Assembly: GCA_028275925.1 (NCBI GenBank)
Contig: JAPWTS010000011.1
Coordinates: 1 to 35,750 of the forward strand
Source: Thermofilales archaeon
GTDB taxonomy: Archaea > Thermoproteota > Thermoprotei > Thermofilales > Thermofilaceae
Length of the DNA stretch: 35,750 bases
Direction of reading: 5' to 3'
Made by a program: the position numbers and the translations under genes. The notes beneath the pieces are model-generated. The model made no database searches, was not told the DNA's origin, and was given only the letters and a program-made list of their open reading frames with translations. Below, piece after piece: positions 22,536 to 31,180 of the stretch. Position 1 is the stretch's first letter, and the number at the start of each line of letters is the position of its first letter.

Positions 22536-23396
22536 GTGAAAGCTAGCGTACCAGCGGTCGACTTCCACACGCACATCGGCGAAGTGAAGTCCTTCTCCCC
22601 CAGGCTGAAGGGCTGGGTGAGGGTCGGCGTCGAGGACCTCCTCAGCTACATGGGGGAGCGGGGGGTCGAGCGCGCGGTCGTGCTGTCGCTCCCGCCCGAC
22701 TCCGACCCCTACGCGAAGGTCGTCTCGAACCGGCGGCTGCTCGAAGCCGTGGAGCCGCACGCGGGGAGGCTGGTCCCCTTCTGCTGCCCCAACCCCCTCA
22801 ACGCCCGCGCCGCCTCTCTCTTCAAGCGGATGGTCGGCGAGGGGTGCAGGGGGCTCGGCGAGCTGAAGGTGCAGCTCAGGATCGACGACCCCCGCGTCGT
22901 GAGGCTGTTGAAAGCGGCTGAGAGCTTGGGGGTGCCGGCGCTCGTGCACATCGAGGAGGGGCCGCTCTTCAACTACTGCTACGGCGTCGATAAGCTCGAG
23001 GACGTTTTGAAGCTGGCTCCCGACCTCAAGCTCGTTGTGCACGGGCCCGGCTGGTGGAGGCACGTCTCCGCCGAGCCTGGTACCGAGGCGTACCCGAAAG
23101 GCCCCGTGAAGGGGGAGGGGCTCGTCCACCGGCTCCTGAGGCGCTACGACAACCTCTACGCCGACATCTCCGCCTCCTCCGGGCTCAACGCGCTAGCCCG
23201 CGACCCGGAGCACGCGCGGAGGTTCCTCGAGGAGTTCCAGGATAGGGTGGTGTTCGGCACCGACTTCCCCTGCCTCTCCGAGGAGGGGCAGTTCGGCAGC
23301 GACGGGGCGCACCTCCGCTTGATAGGGGGCCTCCAGCTGCCGGAGAGAGCGGTGAGGAAAATCCTCCGCGAGAACGCAGAAAAACTGCTGGCGTGA
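22536..23396 (+). CDS. Amidohydrolase-2 family TIM-barrel metal-dependent hydrolase
   Basis: 286 residues. VDFHTHIG near the start gives the HxH metal motif (His11, His13), ALVHIEEG supplies a further possible ligand (His), LVVHGPGWW another, and VVFGTDFP the Asp late in the barrel. This is the pattern of Amidohydro_2 proteins, which include lactonases and decarboxylases of sugar-acid or aromatic pathways. The GTG at 22536 was chosen because the frame upstream lies inside the GH4 gene and GGTTAACTTTTTCTCC supplies a promoter about 30 nt before. Its position just after the GH4 glycosidase suggests a role in handling a sugar lactone or acid (inference). Confidence 0.87.
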   Translation: MKASVPAVDFHTHIGEVKSFSPRLKGWVRVGVEDLLSYMGERGVERAVVLSLPPDSDPYAKVVSNRRLLEAVEPHAGRLVPFCCPNPLNARAASLFKRMVGEGCRGLGELKVQLRIDDPRVVRLLKAAESLGVPALVHIEEGPLFNYCYGVDKLEDVLKLAPDLKLVVHGPGWWRHVSAEPGTEAYPKGPVKGEGLVHRLLRRYDNLYADISASSGLNALARDPEHARRFLEEFQDRVVFGTDFPCLSEEGQFGSDGAHLRLIGGLQLPERAVRKILRENAEKLLA

Positions 23397-23408
23397 GGGG
23401 GCTGCGGT

Positions 23409-24662
23409 CTAGGACAGCTTGCGGGCCGCTTCCCTGAGCTCGTCGCCGGCTCTAGCGACCTTCTCGAGAGCTCTCGCCACGTCCTCCAGCTCCTCCGCTG
23501 GGGCGTTGAGCATGTGGCCGGGGAACCACATGCCCGTCTCGTAGCACAGCCTCTCGGCGACGGGGCAGAGGCCCCTCCCGTACCTAACCTGCCTGCCGAT
23601 CACCTTGAAAGGCACCTCGGGCATCCGCTCCGGGTCGCTGAAGATCGGGTTCTCGTAGACCGGCCAGTAGTAACCCTCGCTCAGGGGTATGCCTTCGGCT
23701 TGGACGACGCGCGCGAGCACCGCCTTGCTCACGCCCAGCTTGCCCGGGTCGTAGTCGGCGAGGTACAGGTGGTAGGCGTGCTTCACGTAGGGGGCCACGT
23801 AGCCGGGGCGCAGGAAGTCGAATTCGGAGAGGATCTTGCTCAGGCGCTCGGCGTTCCTCCTCCGCTCCTCGGTGATCGCCGGGAGCCTCCTCAGCTGGAC
23901 CCTGAGGATCGCGGCCTGAATCTCCGTCATCCTGTAGTTCCAGCCGAGCGACTCGTGGTAGTACCACGGCTTGTCCCTCCGCCTGCCGTGCTCCCTCAGC
24001 GAGACGCAGCGCTCGGCCAGCTCCTCGTCGTTGGTCGTGATCGCGCCGCCCTCGCCCGCGGTCATGTTCTTGCTCTCCTGGAAGCTGAAGATGGCGGCGT
24101 GCCCGATGCCACCCACCTTCCTCCCCTTGTACTCGGCCAGGTGCGCCTGAGCCGCGTCCTCGATCACGTAGAGACCCTTCTCCTCCGCTATCTCCATGAT
24201 CTCGTCCATCTCCGCCGGGTGGCCGGCTATGTGCACGACCACTATGGCCTTAGTTCGCTCCGTGATCTTCCTCCTCACCTCGTCCGGGTCGATGTTCCTC
24301 GTTCTCGGGTCTACGTCGGCGAAAACGGGGACCGCGTAGTTGTGGACGATCGAGGTCGCGGTCGCGATGAACGTGTACGGCGTCGTGATCACCTCGTCCC
24401 CGAGCTTGAGCCCGATCGCCCTCAGCACGACGTCTAGCGCCGCGGTGCCCGAGCTCACCGCCACCGCCCTCTTCACGCCGACAGCGGCGGCGAACTCCTC
24501 CTCGAACTTCGCTACCTCCTCGCTGCTGTACATGGACGCGAACAGCTTCCCCCTCCTCAGGACCCTCGCGACGGCCTCTACCTCCTCGTCCGTGATGATC
24601 GGCCACTTGCCCAGGGGCTGCCTCCTGACCGGCTCTCCCCCGAGAACAGCGAGCTTCGGCAC
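23409..24662 (-). CDS. DegT/DnrJ/EryC1/StrS-family PLP-dependent aminotransferase
   Basis: 417 residues (419 if the upstream TTG at 24668 is used). PLP-binding Lys is in SFQESKNMTAGEGGAI (about residue 198), with GTAALDVVLRA, TTPYTFIATA, IEDAAQAHLAEYKG and YRMTEIQAAI, all typical of sugar aminotransferases that make amino-sugars of surface glycans; some family members instead act as scyllo-inosamine-type aminotransferases. Both starts are possible: a TATA-like AGCTTTTTCTAC (24686-24697) is about 23 nt from the TTG and 29 nt from the GTG at 24662. It is tail-to-tail with the amidohydrolase, 12 bp apart. Confidence 0.92.
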   Translation of the reverse strand: MPKLAVLGGEPVRRQPLGKWPIITDEEVEAVARVLRRGKLFASMYSSEEVAKFEEEFAAAVGVKRAVAVSSGTAALDVVLRAIGLKLGDEVITTPYTFIATATSIVHNYAVPVFADVDPRTRNIDPDEVRRKITERTKAIVVVHIAGHPAEMDEIMEIAEEKGLYVIEDAAQAHLAEYKGRKVGGIGHAAIFSFQESKNMTAGEGGAITTNDEELAERCVSLREHGRRRDKPWYYHESLGWNYRMTEIQAAILRVQLRRLPAITEERRRNAERLSKILSEFDFLRPGYVAPYVKHAYHLYLADYDPGKLGVSKAVLARVVQAEGIPLSEGYYWPVYENPIFSDPERMPEVPFKVIGRQVRYGRGLCPVAERLCYETGMWFPGHMLNAPAEELEDVARALEKVARAGDELREAARKLS

Positions 24663-24742
24663 GCGCAAAATGCGCTCGCCCGTAGAAAAAGCTGTTGCCC
24701 GGCGGCGACAGCTTGAAGAGGTCCCCCGCTCCCTTCAAAGCG

Positions 24743-25015
24743 ATGGACGCCCTCGCGGTCGCTCTGGCGCTGTTCGCGCTCGGCTTCGCGCTAGCAGCAG
24801 CGGGGGCTCTGCTCGTCGCGCTCTCGGCGCTGAGGGGGGCGCGCAGGCCGGAGGGGGGCGTGGTACTGGTGGTCGGGCCGCTGCCGATCGCGATCGGCAC
24901 GAGCGAGCGGGCTACGAGGGCGCTGCTCGCTCTCGCGATCGCCCTGACCGCGCTGGCTTTCGCGCTCTTCCTCCTGCTCAGCTGGCTGGCGGGGGCCGCG
25001 CTCAAGGGGTGGTAG
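24743..25015 (+). CDS. DUF131 family membrane protein, copy 1
   Basis: 90 residues with two transmembrane helices (about 2-27 and 62-85). Between them lies GGVVLVVGPLPIAIGTS, the signature loop of the archaeal DUF131 (TIGR00304-type) family, whose function is unknown. The ATG at 24743 is preferred to longer starts because the extra N-terminal residues are polar and outside the family pattern. A second DUF131 gene begins 3 bp after its stop, so they form an operon, possibly a heterodimer. Confidence 0.83.
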   Translation: MDALAVALALFALGFALAAAGALLVALSALRGARRPEGGVVLVVGPLPIAIGTSERATRALLALAIALTALAFALFLLLSWLAGAALKGW

Positions 25016-25018
25016 CGC

Positions 25019-25312
25019 GTGGAGCTGGAGAGGCTGGGCTTCGCCCTGATCCTGACCGGCGTCGCCCTAGCGTTCGCGGCGGCGCTCTTCGCTGCCCTCT
25101 CGGCGGCGTGGGGCGGCGCGCTGAGCGTCGGGGGCTGCGTGCTCGTGCTCTTCTTCCCGATATGCTTCGGGGCGGGGCCGCTCGCCCCCCACCTCCTCGT
25201 CGCCTCGCTTGCGCTCGCCCTCGCGCTGGTGGCGCTCAGCTTCGTCCTGTGGAGGTGGGCGCTGAGCGAGGCGCGGCGGCTGGCTCAAGCGCCGGAAAGC
25301 TCGAGCAGGTAG
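25019..25312 (+). CDS. DUF131-like membrane protein, copy 2
   Basis: 97 residues with two membrane helices (about 4-29 and 57-80). The middle loop VGGCVLVLFFPICFGAGPLA follows the DUF131 pattern (G-G-x-V-L-x-x-x-P-I-x-F-G) but is more divergent than the first copy. GTG start 3 bp after the upstream gene. The 3' end overlaps the convergent dolichol-kinase-like gene by 28 nt. Function unknown; the two copies probably arose by tandem duplication. Confidence 0.8.
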   Translation: MELERLGFALILTGVALAFAAALFAALSAAWGGALSVGGCVLVLFFPICFGAGPLAPHLLVASLALALALVALSFVLWRWALSEARRLAQAPESSSR

Positions 25313-26022
25313 GAGAGGGCCGCCGTGCCCAGCGGCAGCGTCAGGTTGTCCTCGGGCGAAACCAGCTCGATGAGCGAGGCCGCGGCGCCGAGCAGGAGCG
25401 CGCGCAGGGGCCTCTCGCCCGCCGCCAGCAGGGCGGCCGAAAACGCGAGCGCGGAAGCCGCCACGGAGACGGGGTTGTGCTTGAGGATCCTCCGCCCCCC
25501 GAGGTAGAGCGTGAGCAGCGAGGCGACGGGGTCGACGACGGCTAGCGCGAGGATTCCGCGGGCGGTCGCCGCGGGGCCGAAGAGGGCGTAGCTGGCCAGC
25601 ACCGAGGCCGCGGCGCAGATCGCCGCCACGTAGCCGTACCGCTTCTCGTAGTCCCGCTCCACGGCGTCGACGAGGGCGAAGAAGCCCTGCTCCGCCCTGT
25701 CCAGCGCCTGCTCGATGCCCTCCACCACCTCGTGGAGGGGGCCCAAGCTCTTTACGTGCTGGAGCACGACCCTCCTCGCCTCCCTGGAGATCCTCAGGAT
25801 CGAGTCCCTCAGCTCGGGCTTCCTCACCCTAAGCGTCGACACGAAGAGGGCGGCGACGAGGAGGAGCGCGTAGGTGGAGAGGGCCGCGTCGCCCCCGAAC
25901 CCAGCGCTGGTTGCAACCTGCCCGTACCAGGGCGAGAGCGGCACGAGGAGGAGGAGCGCGAGCGCCACGTGCAGCAGCTTCCTAGCGAGCTCGCCCCCCG
26001 CGCGCTTCCGCTCGAAGCTCAC
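25285..26022 (-). CDS. Dolichol kinase / SEC59-DGK1-like membrane CTP-dependent kinase
   Basis: 245 residues with several transmembrane helices. The N-terminus reads ELARKLLHVALALLLLVPL, the RKxxH motif of the CTP-dependent polyprenol/phytol kinase family. Later VVDPVASLLTLYLGGRRI takes the place of the family's GDxxAsxxGxxxG, and LIELVSPEDNLTLPLGTA matches the 'E...P.DDNLTIP' motif that binds nucleotide. Predicted role: phosphorylation of dolichol or another isoprenoid for archaeal N-glycosylation lipid carriers. A long cytoplasmic helical loop (about residues 75-120) is inserted after the first helices. GTG start with CTTATTAAG (26044-26052) about 26 nt upstream. Divergent from the small gene at 26105. 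Confidence 0.85.
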   Translation of the reverse strand: MSFERKRAGGELARKLLHVALALLLLVPLSPWYGQVATSAGFGGDAALSTYALLLVAALFVSTLRVRKPELRDSILRISREARRVVLQHVKSLGPLHEVVEGIEQALDRAEQGFFALVDAVERDYEKRYGYVAAICAAASVLASYALFGPAATARGILALAVVDPVASLLTLYLGGRRILKHNPVSVAASALAFSAALLAAGERPLRALLLGAAASLIELVSPEDNLTLPLGTAALSYLLELSGA

Positions 26023-26104
26023 CCCAAAGCCGCGCCTAAGAGGCTTATTAAGCTGCGCGGTGTGCGCTGCGAAACCCTTTTATCGGGTCCCACAGCGCGC
26101 TCGC

Positions 26105-26323
26105 GTGGCTTTCAGCAGGGTGTACGCGGAGGTTGCTCGGAGGCTGCTGGAGAAGGGCTCGTTGAGGGCTGAGGAGGTGGCGGAGCTCGAGGAGCTCTAC
26201 GGCGACGACGCGAGGGACGCGATCGACGCGCTGGTAGCAGCGGGCGCGGCGCGCCGCGTCGGCAGCAGGATCGAGGTCATGGACGCTGACAAGCTGAAAA
26301 GGATCGCCAGGATGCGCGCATAA
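26105..26323 (+). CDS. Small winged-helix-like protein
   Basis: 72 residues: helix (AEVARRLLEKG), helix (AEEVAELEELYG), helix (ARDAIDALVAAG) and a short beta-wing (AARRVGSRIEVM). This order resembles a minimal winged-helix DNA-binding domain, but no close family is recognised. The GTG at 26105 fits CCTTTTATCGGG about 25 nt upstream; a longer frame upstream lies antisense to the dolichol-kinase-like gene and is not credible. It precedes the alpha-mannosidase gene by 55 bp and could regulate it, but the mannosidase has its own TATA-like box. Confidence 0.75.
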   Translation: MAFSRVYAEVARRLLEKGSLRAEEVAELEELYGDDARDAIDALVAAGAARRVGSRIEVMDADKLKRIARMRA

Positions 26324-26378
26324 GCCTTCAGCGCTACCTCGGCAACGCTTTTACCCTCCACGGCCCAGTTTTCCTGCC

Positions 26379-29300
26379 ATGGGCAGGCGAGCGGCGCTGG
26401 CTTTCGTCGCGCTGCTTCTAGCCTCACCTCTAGCCGCTCCCGCGGAGCTCCCGGGCTCGCCGAGCGGGCGCGCGCTGGAGAGAGCTAGGTTCGTGGTCTT
26501 CCTCATCCCGCACTCGCACTGGGACATCGATTGGCTCATGCCCTGGAGCCAGGCGAGCGAAGTTGCCAGGTCGATAATCCTGTCCGCCGCGCAGCTCGCC
26601 GATCGCCAGAGCGGGTTCAGGTTCGTGGCGGACCAGGTGGCTTTCCTCAAGTACTGCTGGGATCGCTCGAGCGAGGCGGAAAAGCGGCTGCTCCGAACCG
26701 CGGTCGAGAAGGGGTCGATCGAGGTGGCTGGGGGCATGGTCTCCCAGCCGGACACCGTCCTACCGAGCGAGCAGGGGCTGCTGTGGGACGTGCTGCTCGG
26801 CCACTCGTGGGTCGTCGAGACGCTCGCCGTTGAACCGTCGCCGGTGGCTTGGCAGTGCGACCCCTTCGGGCACGCGCCCACGCTGCCCGAGCTGCTGGTG
26901 GCCTCCGGCTACCGCTACGTGTACTTCGGCAGGTGCGGGGAGGGGCAGGAGGCCTGGCTGCCGCACGCCTTCTGGTGGGTCGGCCCCACGGGAGCCAAGG
27001 TGCTCGCCTTCTTCAGGGGCTACTGCGACGGCGAGTTCCTCCTGCGCGCGGCCAGCGCCGACGAGGTGCGCGACAGGCTTCTCGAGATCGTGAAAGACGC
27101 GATGAGCAGGGACGGGATCAACGCGACGATCCTGCCGGTCGGGTGCGACTTCACCCAACCACCCCCCAACCTCGTCAGGCTGGTCGACGAGTGGAACAGC
27201 AAGTACCTGGAGAGCACGGGCGTGGGCCTCGTCGTCGCCACGCCCACCGAAGCCTTCAGGTTCATCGAGGAGCGCTACGGCAGCAAGCTGCGGGAGGTGA
27301 AGCTCGACCCCAACCCGCTGTGGCAGGGCTGGTACCTGACGCATCTAGCCGCGAAGCTCGCTGAGCGGCGAGCATCCTACCTCCTCTCCGCCGTCACCAG
27401 GATGCTGCCGTTGGCCGGAATCGCCGGCCTCAACACCTCCCAGCTCGCCGAGCGCGCCCGCAGAGCGTGGTTCGAAGCCTGCATGAACCACCACCACGAC
27501 AGCATAACCGGAACGAGCCCCGACTCCACGTGGTTCCAGTCGATATGGCCCAGGTACGAGCGCTCGCTGGCCGAAGCTGAGAAGCTCTTCGAGGAAGCGT
27601 TGGAGAGCCTCGCGGCGTCGGTGGGCGGGCGGAGCCCCTTCAGCATCGTCGTGTTCAACCCCTCCGCTAGGGTGCGGCGCGGCGTCGTCCTGGCCAACGT
27701 GACGCTACCCAGCAACATCACGAGCCCCGTCGCGGTCGACGGGGAGGGCGGTGCCTACCCAGTGCAGGTGCTGCGCAGGTGGGCCCTCAACTCCACCCAC
27801 GCCCTGTACGAGCTGGCCGCGGAGACCGGCTACGTGCCACCCCTCGGCTACAAGAGCCTGGGGCTGAAAGAGGGGGGAGCGGAGGTGCCAGCGCCGGCTC
27901 GAGCGTCGCTCGAGGGGGATCGGGCCGTGCTGGAGAACGCGTACGTGAGGCTGGTCGTCAACCTGAGAGCCGGAGGCGTCCTCGAGGAGCTCGTCGACAA
28001 GGTGAGCGGCACCCGGATCCTGGAGGCGGGGTCGGGCGAAGTCGTGTACTACAGGGATTGGGGCGACGTCTACGGCTTCTCGCTGGGCAGCGCGATCGCC
28101 GTCAGCAGGAGCTTCCGGGTCGAGAAAGCCGAAGTGGTTTGGAGCGGGCCGTTGGCAGCCAAGCTTAGGGTCAAGCTGAGCGGTGCCGCCGCGCTAGAGC
28201 TCGAGTACACGCTCTACTACGACGAGCGCGGGTTCGACCTCGCCGCCACCGTGGCGGCGCTCAAGGATTCCACAGCAGCGCTCGCGCTGCGCGGGCTCTC
28301 AGGGCGCTTCGTGTCCGGCGTCGCCTTCGGGGCTGTGGAGCGCCCGCTCGACAGCCGCTTCTGGCCGGTCGGCTACTGGTTCGCCGTCGAGAGACCGGGC
28401 GGGCCCTCCCTCGCGGTTGTCAACCGGGGGGCCGCCCAGGGAGTCAGAAGCTACGCCGGTGAAATCGAGATCGGGTTGACGAGGGACTGCTCCACGCCCA
28501 AGCGCGATAAGATCACGTTCACCGACCAGGAGCCGCACAGGATCGAGCTCCGCTTCCTGATCTACGAGGGCAGCTGGAGGGAGCGGCTCCCGTGGCTCGA
28601 CGCGTACGACTTCAACTACCCGCTCATCGCGGTCACCGCACCGCCGGGGAACCCGGTGCTACCTCCCCAACTCGGGCTCATGAGCGCTGACGGCGGCGCC
28701 GAGCTCGTCGACGCGCTGCCGCTGGGCGACTCGACCTACGTCTTCGTGTTCTCGAACCCCCTCGCGGGAGCCTTCCAAGCGCTCGCCGCCTTCAACGTGT
28801 CCAAAGCTCGGATCTCGCTGGTGGACGGGCGGGAGCTGGGGCCGGCGCAGCTCCGCGCGTTGCGCGGGGCGTCGGAAATCGCGCTGAGCGGCGCAATATC
28901 GGCCGTCAAGCTCGGCTTGAGGGGCGGCTACGCCGAAGTGGGGAGGGGGGAGGTAGAGCTGAAGGTCGAGAACCTCACGGTGGAGGGCGGGAGAAAAGTT
29001 GACGCGCTGGTTTCGATGCGCGACGCGGCTGGCGCGCCGCTGGCCGGGAAGCTGGTCGAGCTGTGGTGCAACGGCAGCGTGGGTCCCATCCTGCTGGCGA
29101 GAGCGCTCACGGGCCTCGACGGGAACGCGCGCTTCAGCCTAGAGGTGAACGCGTCGGGGCCCTCCCGCGTGTTCGCGAGGTTCGCCGGCGACCTCGCCCA
29201 CCGCCCCGCTGAGAGCCGGCCCGCGCTCGCGGAGCTGCAGCCGCGCTACCGCGTTACGCTCCTCGTGGTCGGGCCGCTCGGCGAGCCCGTGGCCTCGGCC

Positions 29301-29588
29301 TACGTCTCGGCGGCCGGTGCGGGGGTGCAGGCTAGGGCTTACACCGACGCCTCGGGCAGAGCGGAGCTGACGCTGCCGCCCGGCTCTTACACGGTCAGGG
29401 TGCTCCACGGCTCCGCCCGGGCCGAGCTCAACGTAGACGTGGCGGGACCCCGCGAGATCCGCGTGACAATCAGCTCTCCGGAAACGGCAGCTCGGCAGCC
29501 GACCCTCTGGCTCGCCGCGCTAGCGGCGGGGGCCGCGCTGGCGGCCTTCGCGCTCGCTCGGCTCACCCGGAGGAGGGCTAGGGGCTAG
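26379..29588 (+). CDS. Secreted, membrane-anchored GH38 alpha-mannosidase-like glycosidase
   Basis: 1069-residue extracellular enzyme. A signal peptide (about 1-22) is followed by a GH38 catalytic domain: metal motif PHSHWDIDW (His47, Asp49), nucleophile Asp161 in QCDPFGHAP, and HHHDSITGT with His373 as fourth metal ligand. Mid and C-terminal beta domains belong to the GH38 fold, then two Ig/CarboxypepD-regulatory-like repeats (about 870-1040, with GLDGNARFSLEV and DASGRAELTLPPGSYTV) and a C-terminal helix TLWLAALAAGAALAAFALARL with an Arg-rich tail, probably a membrane anchor. It would trim mannosides or glycoproteins outside the cell. ATG at 26379, promoter GCTTTTACC about 30 nt upstream. 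The GH38 call is by motif; strict substrate is unknown. Confidence 0.92.
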   Translation: MGRRAALAFVALLLASPLAAPAELPGSPSGRALERARFVVFLIPHSHWDIDWLMPWSQASEVARSIILSAAQLADRQSGFRFVADQVAFLKYCWDRSSEAEKRLLRTAVEKGSIEVAGGMVSQPDTVLPSEQGLLWDVLLGHSWVVETLAVEPSPVAWQCDPFGHAPTLPELLVASGYRYVYFGRCGEGQEAWLPHAFWWVGPTGAKVLAFFRGYCDGEFLLRAASADEVRDRLLEIVKDAMSRDGINATILPVGCDFTQPPPNLVRLVDEWNSKYLESTGVGLVVATPTEAFRFIEERYGSKLREVKLDPNPLWQGWYLTHLAAKLAERRASYLLSAVTRMLPLAGIAGLNTSQLAERARRAWFEACMNHHHDSITGTSPDSTWFQSIWPRYERSLAEAEKLFEEALESLAASVGGRSPFSIVVFNPSARVRRGVVLANVTLPSNITSPVAVDGEGGAYPVQVLRRWALNSTHALYELAAETGYVPPLGYKSLGLKEGGAEVPAPARASLEGDRAVLENAYVRLVVNLRAGGVLEELVDKVSGTRILEAGSGEVVYYRDWGDVYGFSLGSAIAVSRSFRVEKAEVVWSGPLAAKLRVKLSGAAALELEYTLYYDERGFDLAATVAALKDSTAALALRGLSGRFVSGVAFGAVERPLDSRFWPVGYWFAVERPGGPSLAVVNRGAAQGVRSYAGEIEIGLTRDCSTPKRDKITFTDQEPHRIELRFLIYEGSWRERLPWLDAYDFNYPLIAVTAPPGNPVLPPQLGLMSADGGAELVDALPLGDSTYVFVFSNPLAGAFQALAAFNVSKARISLVDGRELGPAQLRALRGASEIALSGAISAVKLGLRGGYAEVGRGEVELKVENLTVEGGRKVDALVSMRDAAGAPLAGKLVELWCNGSVGPILLARALTGLDGNARFSLEVNASGPSRVFARFAGDLAHRPAESRPALAELQPRYRVTLLVVGPLGEPVASAYVSAAGAGVQARAYTDASGRAELTLPPGSYTVRVLHGSARAELNVDVAGPREIRVTISSPETAARQPTLWLAALAAGAALAAFALARLTRRRARG

Positions 29589-29633
29589 CGCCCGCGGCGC
29601 AAGCGTTTTGTACGTGCGAGCGGCGGGGGTTCC

Positions 29634-31031
29634 GTGAAGAAGATCAGGATCGGCTTCGTCCCCCTGCACCGGCGCCCCTTCGACGAGAAGTGGGCGCTCG
29701 AGCTCAAGGAGAGGTTCATCGCCGCGGTGAAATCCGGGTTCGGGGACGCCGTCGACCTCGTTTACCCGAGCGAGAAGGACACGAAGCTGGGGCTCGTCTC
29801 CGACGACGATGACGCGGAGGCGGTTGCGGAGCTGTTCAGGAGGGAGGGCGTGGACGGCATCGCGATCGCCGCGCTCACGTTCGGCGACGAGCTGGCCGGA
29901 GCCAGGGTCGCGGAGCTCGTCAGGAAGCCCGTCGTGATCTACGCGACGAAGGAGCCGCCCGCGCTGCCGGGCGGGTTCCGGCGCTCCGACTCCTTCTGCG
30001 GGACGCTCTCGCTGGCTTCAGCCCTCTACAGGCGGAAGATACCGTTCCTCTTCGGCGGGATCGTCCTGCCCGAGGAGGAGGGGTTCAGGAGGAGCTTCGA
30101 CGCGTTCGTGAGGGCGGCGAACGTGGTCAAGGTCTTCGTCGGCGCGAAGGTCGGAGCCATCGGCCCGAGACCCGAGAGGTTCGAGACAGTGACCTTCAAC
30201 GAGGCCGCGATGGCCGCGAAGTTCAACCAGAGGGTCGTCCACGTGGACCTCCTCGAGGTGGTGGAGGAGGCGCGCAAGCTGGGCGACGACGACCCCCGCG
30301 TAGCGAAGGTCGTGGAGGAGGTGGCTCGGCAGCTCGACGCTTCGGGGGCGCCCCGCGAAGCTCTAGTCAGGCTGGCGAAGCTGGAGGTCGTCCTGAGGGA
30401 GCTGGCGGAGCGGAGGGGGCTGGTGGGCTTGGGGCTGCGGTGCTGGACCGAGCTGCAGAGGTTCTACGGCGTGACGCCCTGCCTCGTCATGGGCCGCTTG
30501 ACCGACTCGGGGGTCATGGCCGCGTGCGAGGTGGACGTCTACGGCGCGCTGACGATGGCGATGCAGTACGCCGCTTCGCTGGGCAAGTCCGTCCCCTTCT
30601 TCATCGATTGGACCATCAAGCACCCGACGAGGGAGAACGTGTTCCTCGCCTGGCACTGCGGGAACATGCCCCCCTCCCTCTGCCACGGCGTGTGCAGGCT
30701 CGGCTTCCACAGCGTGATGTACAGGGAGGTGGGGGCGGAGCGCAGCTACGGGACCGTGGACGGGAGGATGAAGCCGGGGACCGTAACGATCAGCAGGCTC
30801 GTCGAGTACGACGGCGAGTTCAAGCTCTTCCTGACGAAAGGGAGGATCGTGGAGGAGCCGGGTGAGTTCAGGGGGAGCTGGGCTTGGGTGGAGGTCCCCG
30901 ACCTCGACAAGGTCTACAGGACGCTGATCGAGGAGGGCTTCGTCCACCACGCGTCGATGATCCACGGCGACCTCGCCGAACCGCTGGCGGCGGCCGCCAA
31001 GCTCCTCGGGATAAAGGTGGTGGCGGTCTAG
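29634..31031 (+). CDS. L-fucose/L-arabinose isomerase-like protein, copy 2
   Basis: 465 residues, same superfamily and length as the copy at 17281. Motifs: LRCWTELQRFYGVTPCLVMGRLTDSGVMAACE, then EVDVYGALTMAMQYAAS (metal-binding Glu), FLAWHCGNMPP, and SMIHGDLAEPL near the C-terminus (His). The N-terminal about 100 residues read as a Rossmann-like substrate domain. GTG start 45 bp after the mannosidase stop; TATA-like GCGTTTTGTACG about 26 nt upstream, so it may have its own leaderless transcript. A T-run terminator follows at 31050. Proximity to the mannosidase suggests it works on the released hexose or on mannose-related sugars (inference). Confidence 0.87.
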   Translation: MKKIRIGFVPLHRRPFDEKWALELKERFIAAVKSGFGDAVDLVYPSEKDTKLGLVSDDDDAEAVAELFRREGVDGIAIAALTFGDELAGARVAELVRKPVVIYATKEPPALPGGFRRSDSFCGTLSLASALYRRKIPFLFGGIVLPEEEGFRRSFDAFVRAANVVKVFVGAKVGAIGPRPERFETVTFNEAAMAAKFNQRVVHVDLLEVVEEARKLGDDDPRVAKVVEEVARQLDASGAPREALVRLAKLEVVLRELAERRGLVGLGLRCWTELQRFYGVTPCLVMGRLTDSGVMAACEVDVYGALTMAMQYAASLGKSVPFFIDWTIKHPTRENVFLAWHCGNMPPSLCHGVCRLGFHSVMYREVGAERSYGTVDGRMKPGTVTISRLVEYDGEFKLFLTKGRIVEEPGEFRGSWAWVEVPDLDKVYRTLIEEGFVHHASMIHGDLAEPLAAAAKLLGIKVVAV

Positions 31032-31046
31032 CGCACCCCGCTAGAC

Positions 31047-31055
31047 TCCTTTTTC
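31047..31055 (+). terminator. T-rich terminator after isomerase copy 2
   Basis: TCCTTTTTC, 16-24 nt beyond the stop codon, with no strong hairpin; archaeal transcription ends at such T stretches. Confidence 0.5.
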
Positions 31056-31180
31056 CCCCATCGGGTTTAACGTTTGTGCAGCGCGCCGGGGGGTGCGGAG
31101 CCCACGGGGCGCTCTCAACCGCCGAAGGATGCTGGAAAATCGGCAGAAGGGTTTACAAAGCCCAAACGCGCTGGCAGCGC

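Noticed and set aside
31060-31145. Structured leader or riboswitch before the ECF S-component gene
   Set aside because: A small hairpin GCCGA/TCGGC is possible, but no fluoride, TPP, cobalamin or other known motif is present, and the promoter at about 31155 would leave the region out of a leaderless mRNA.
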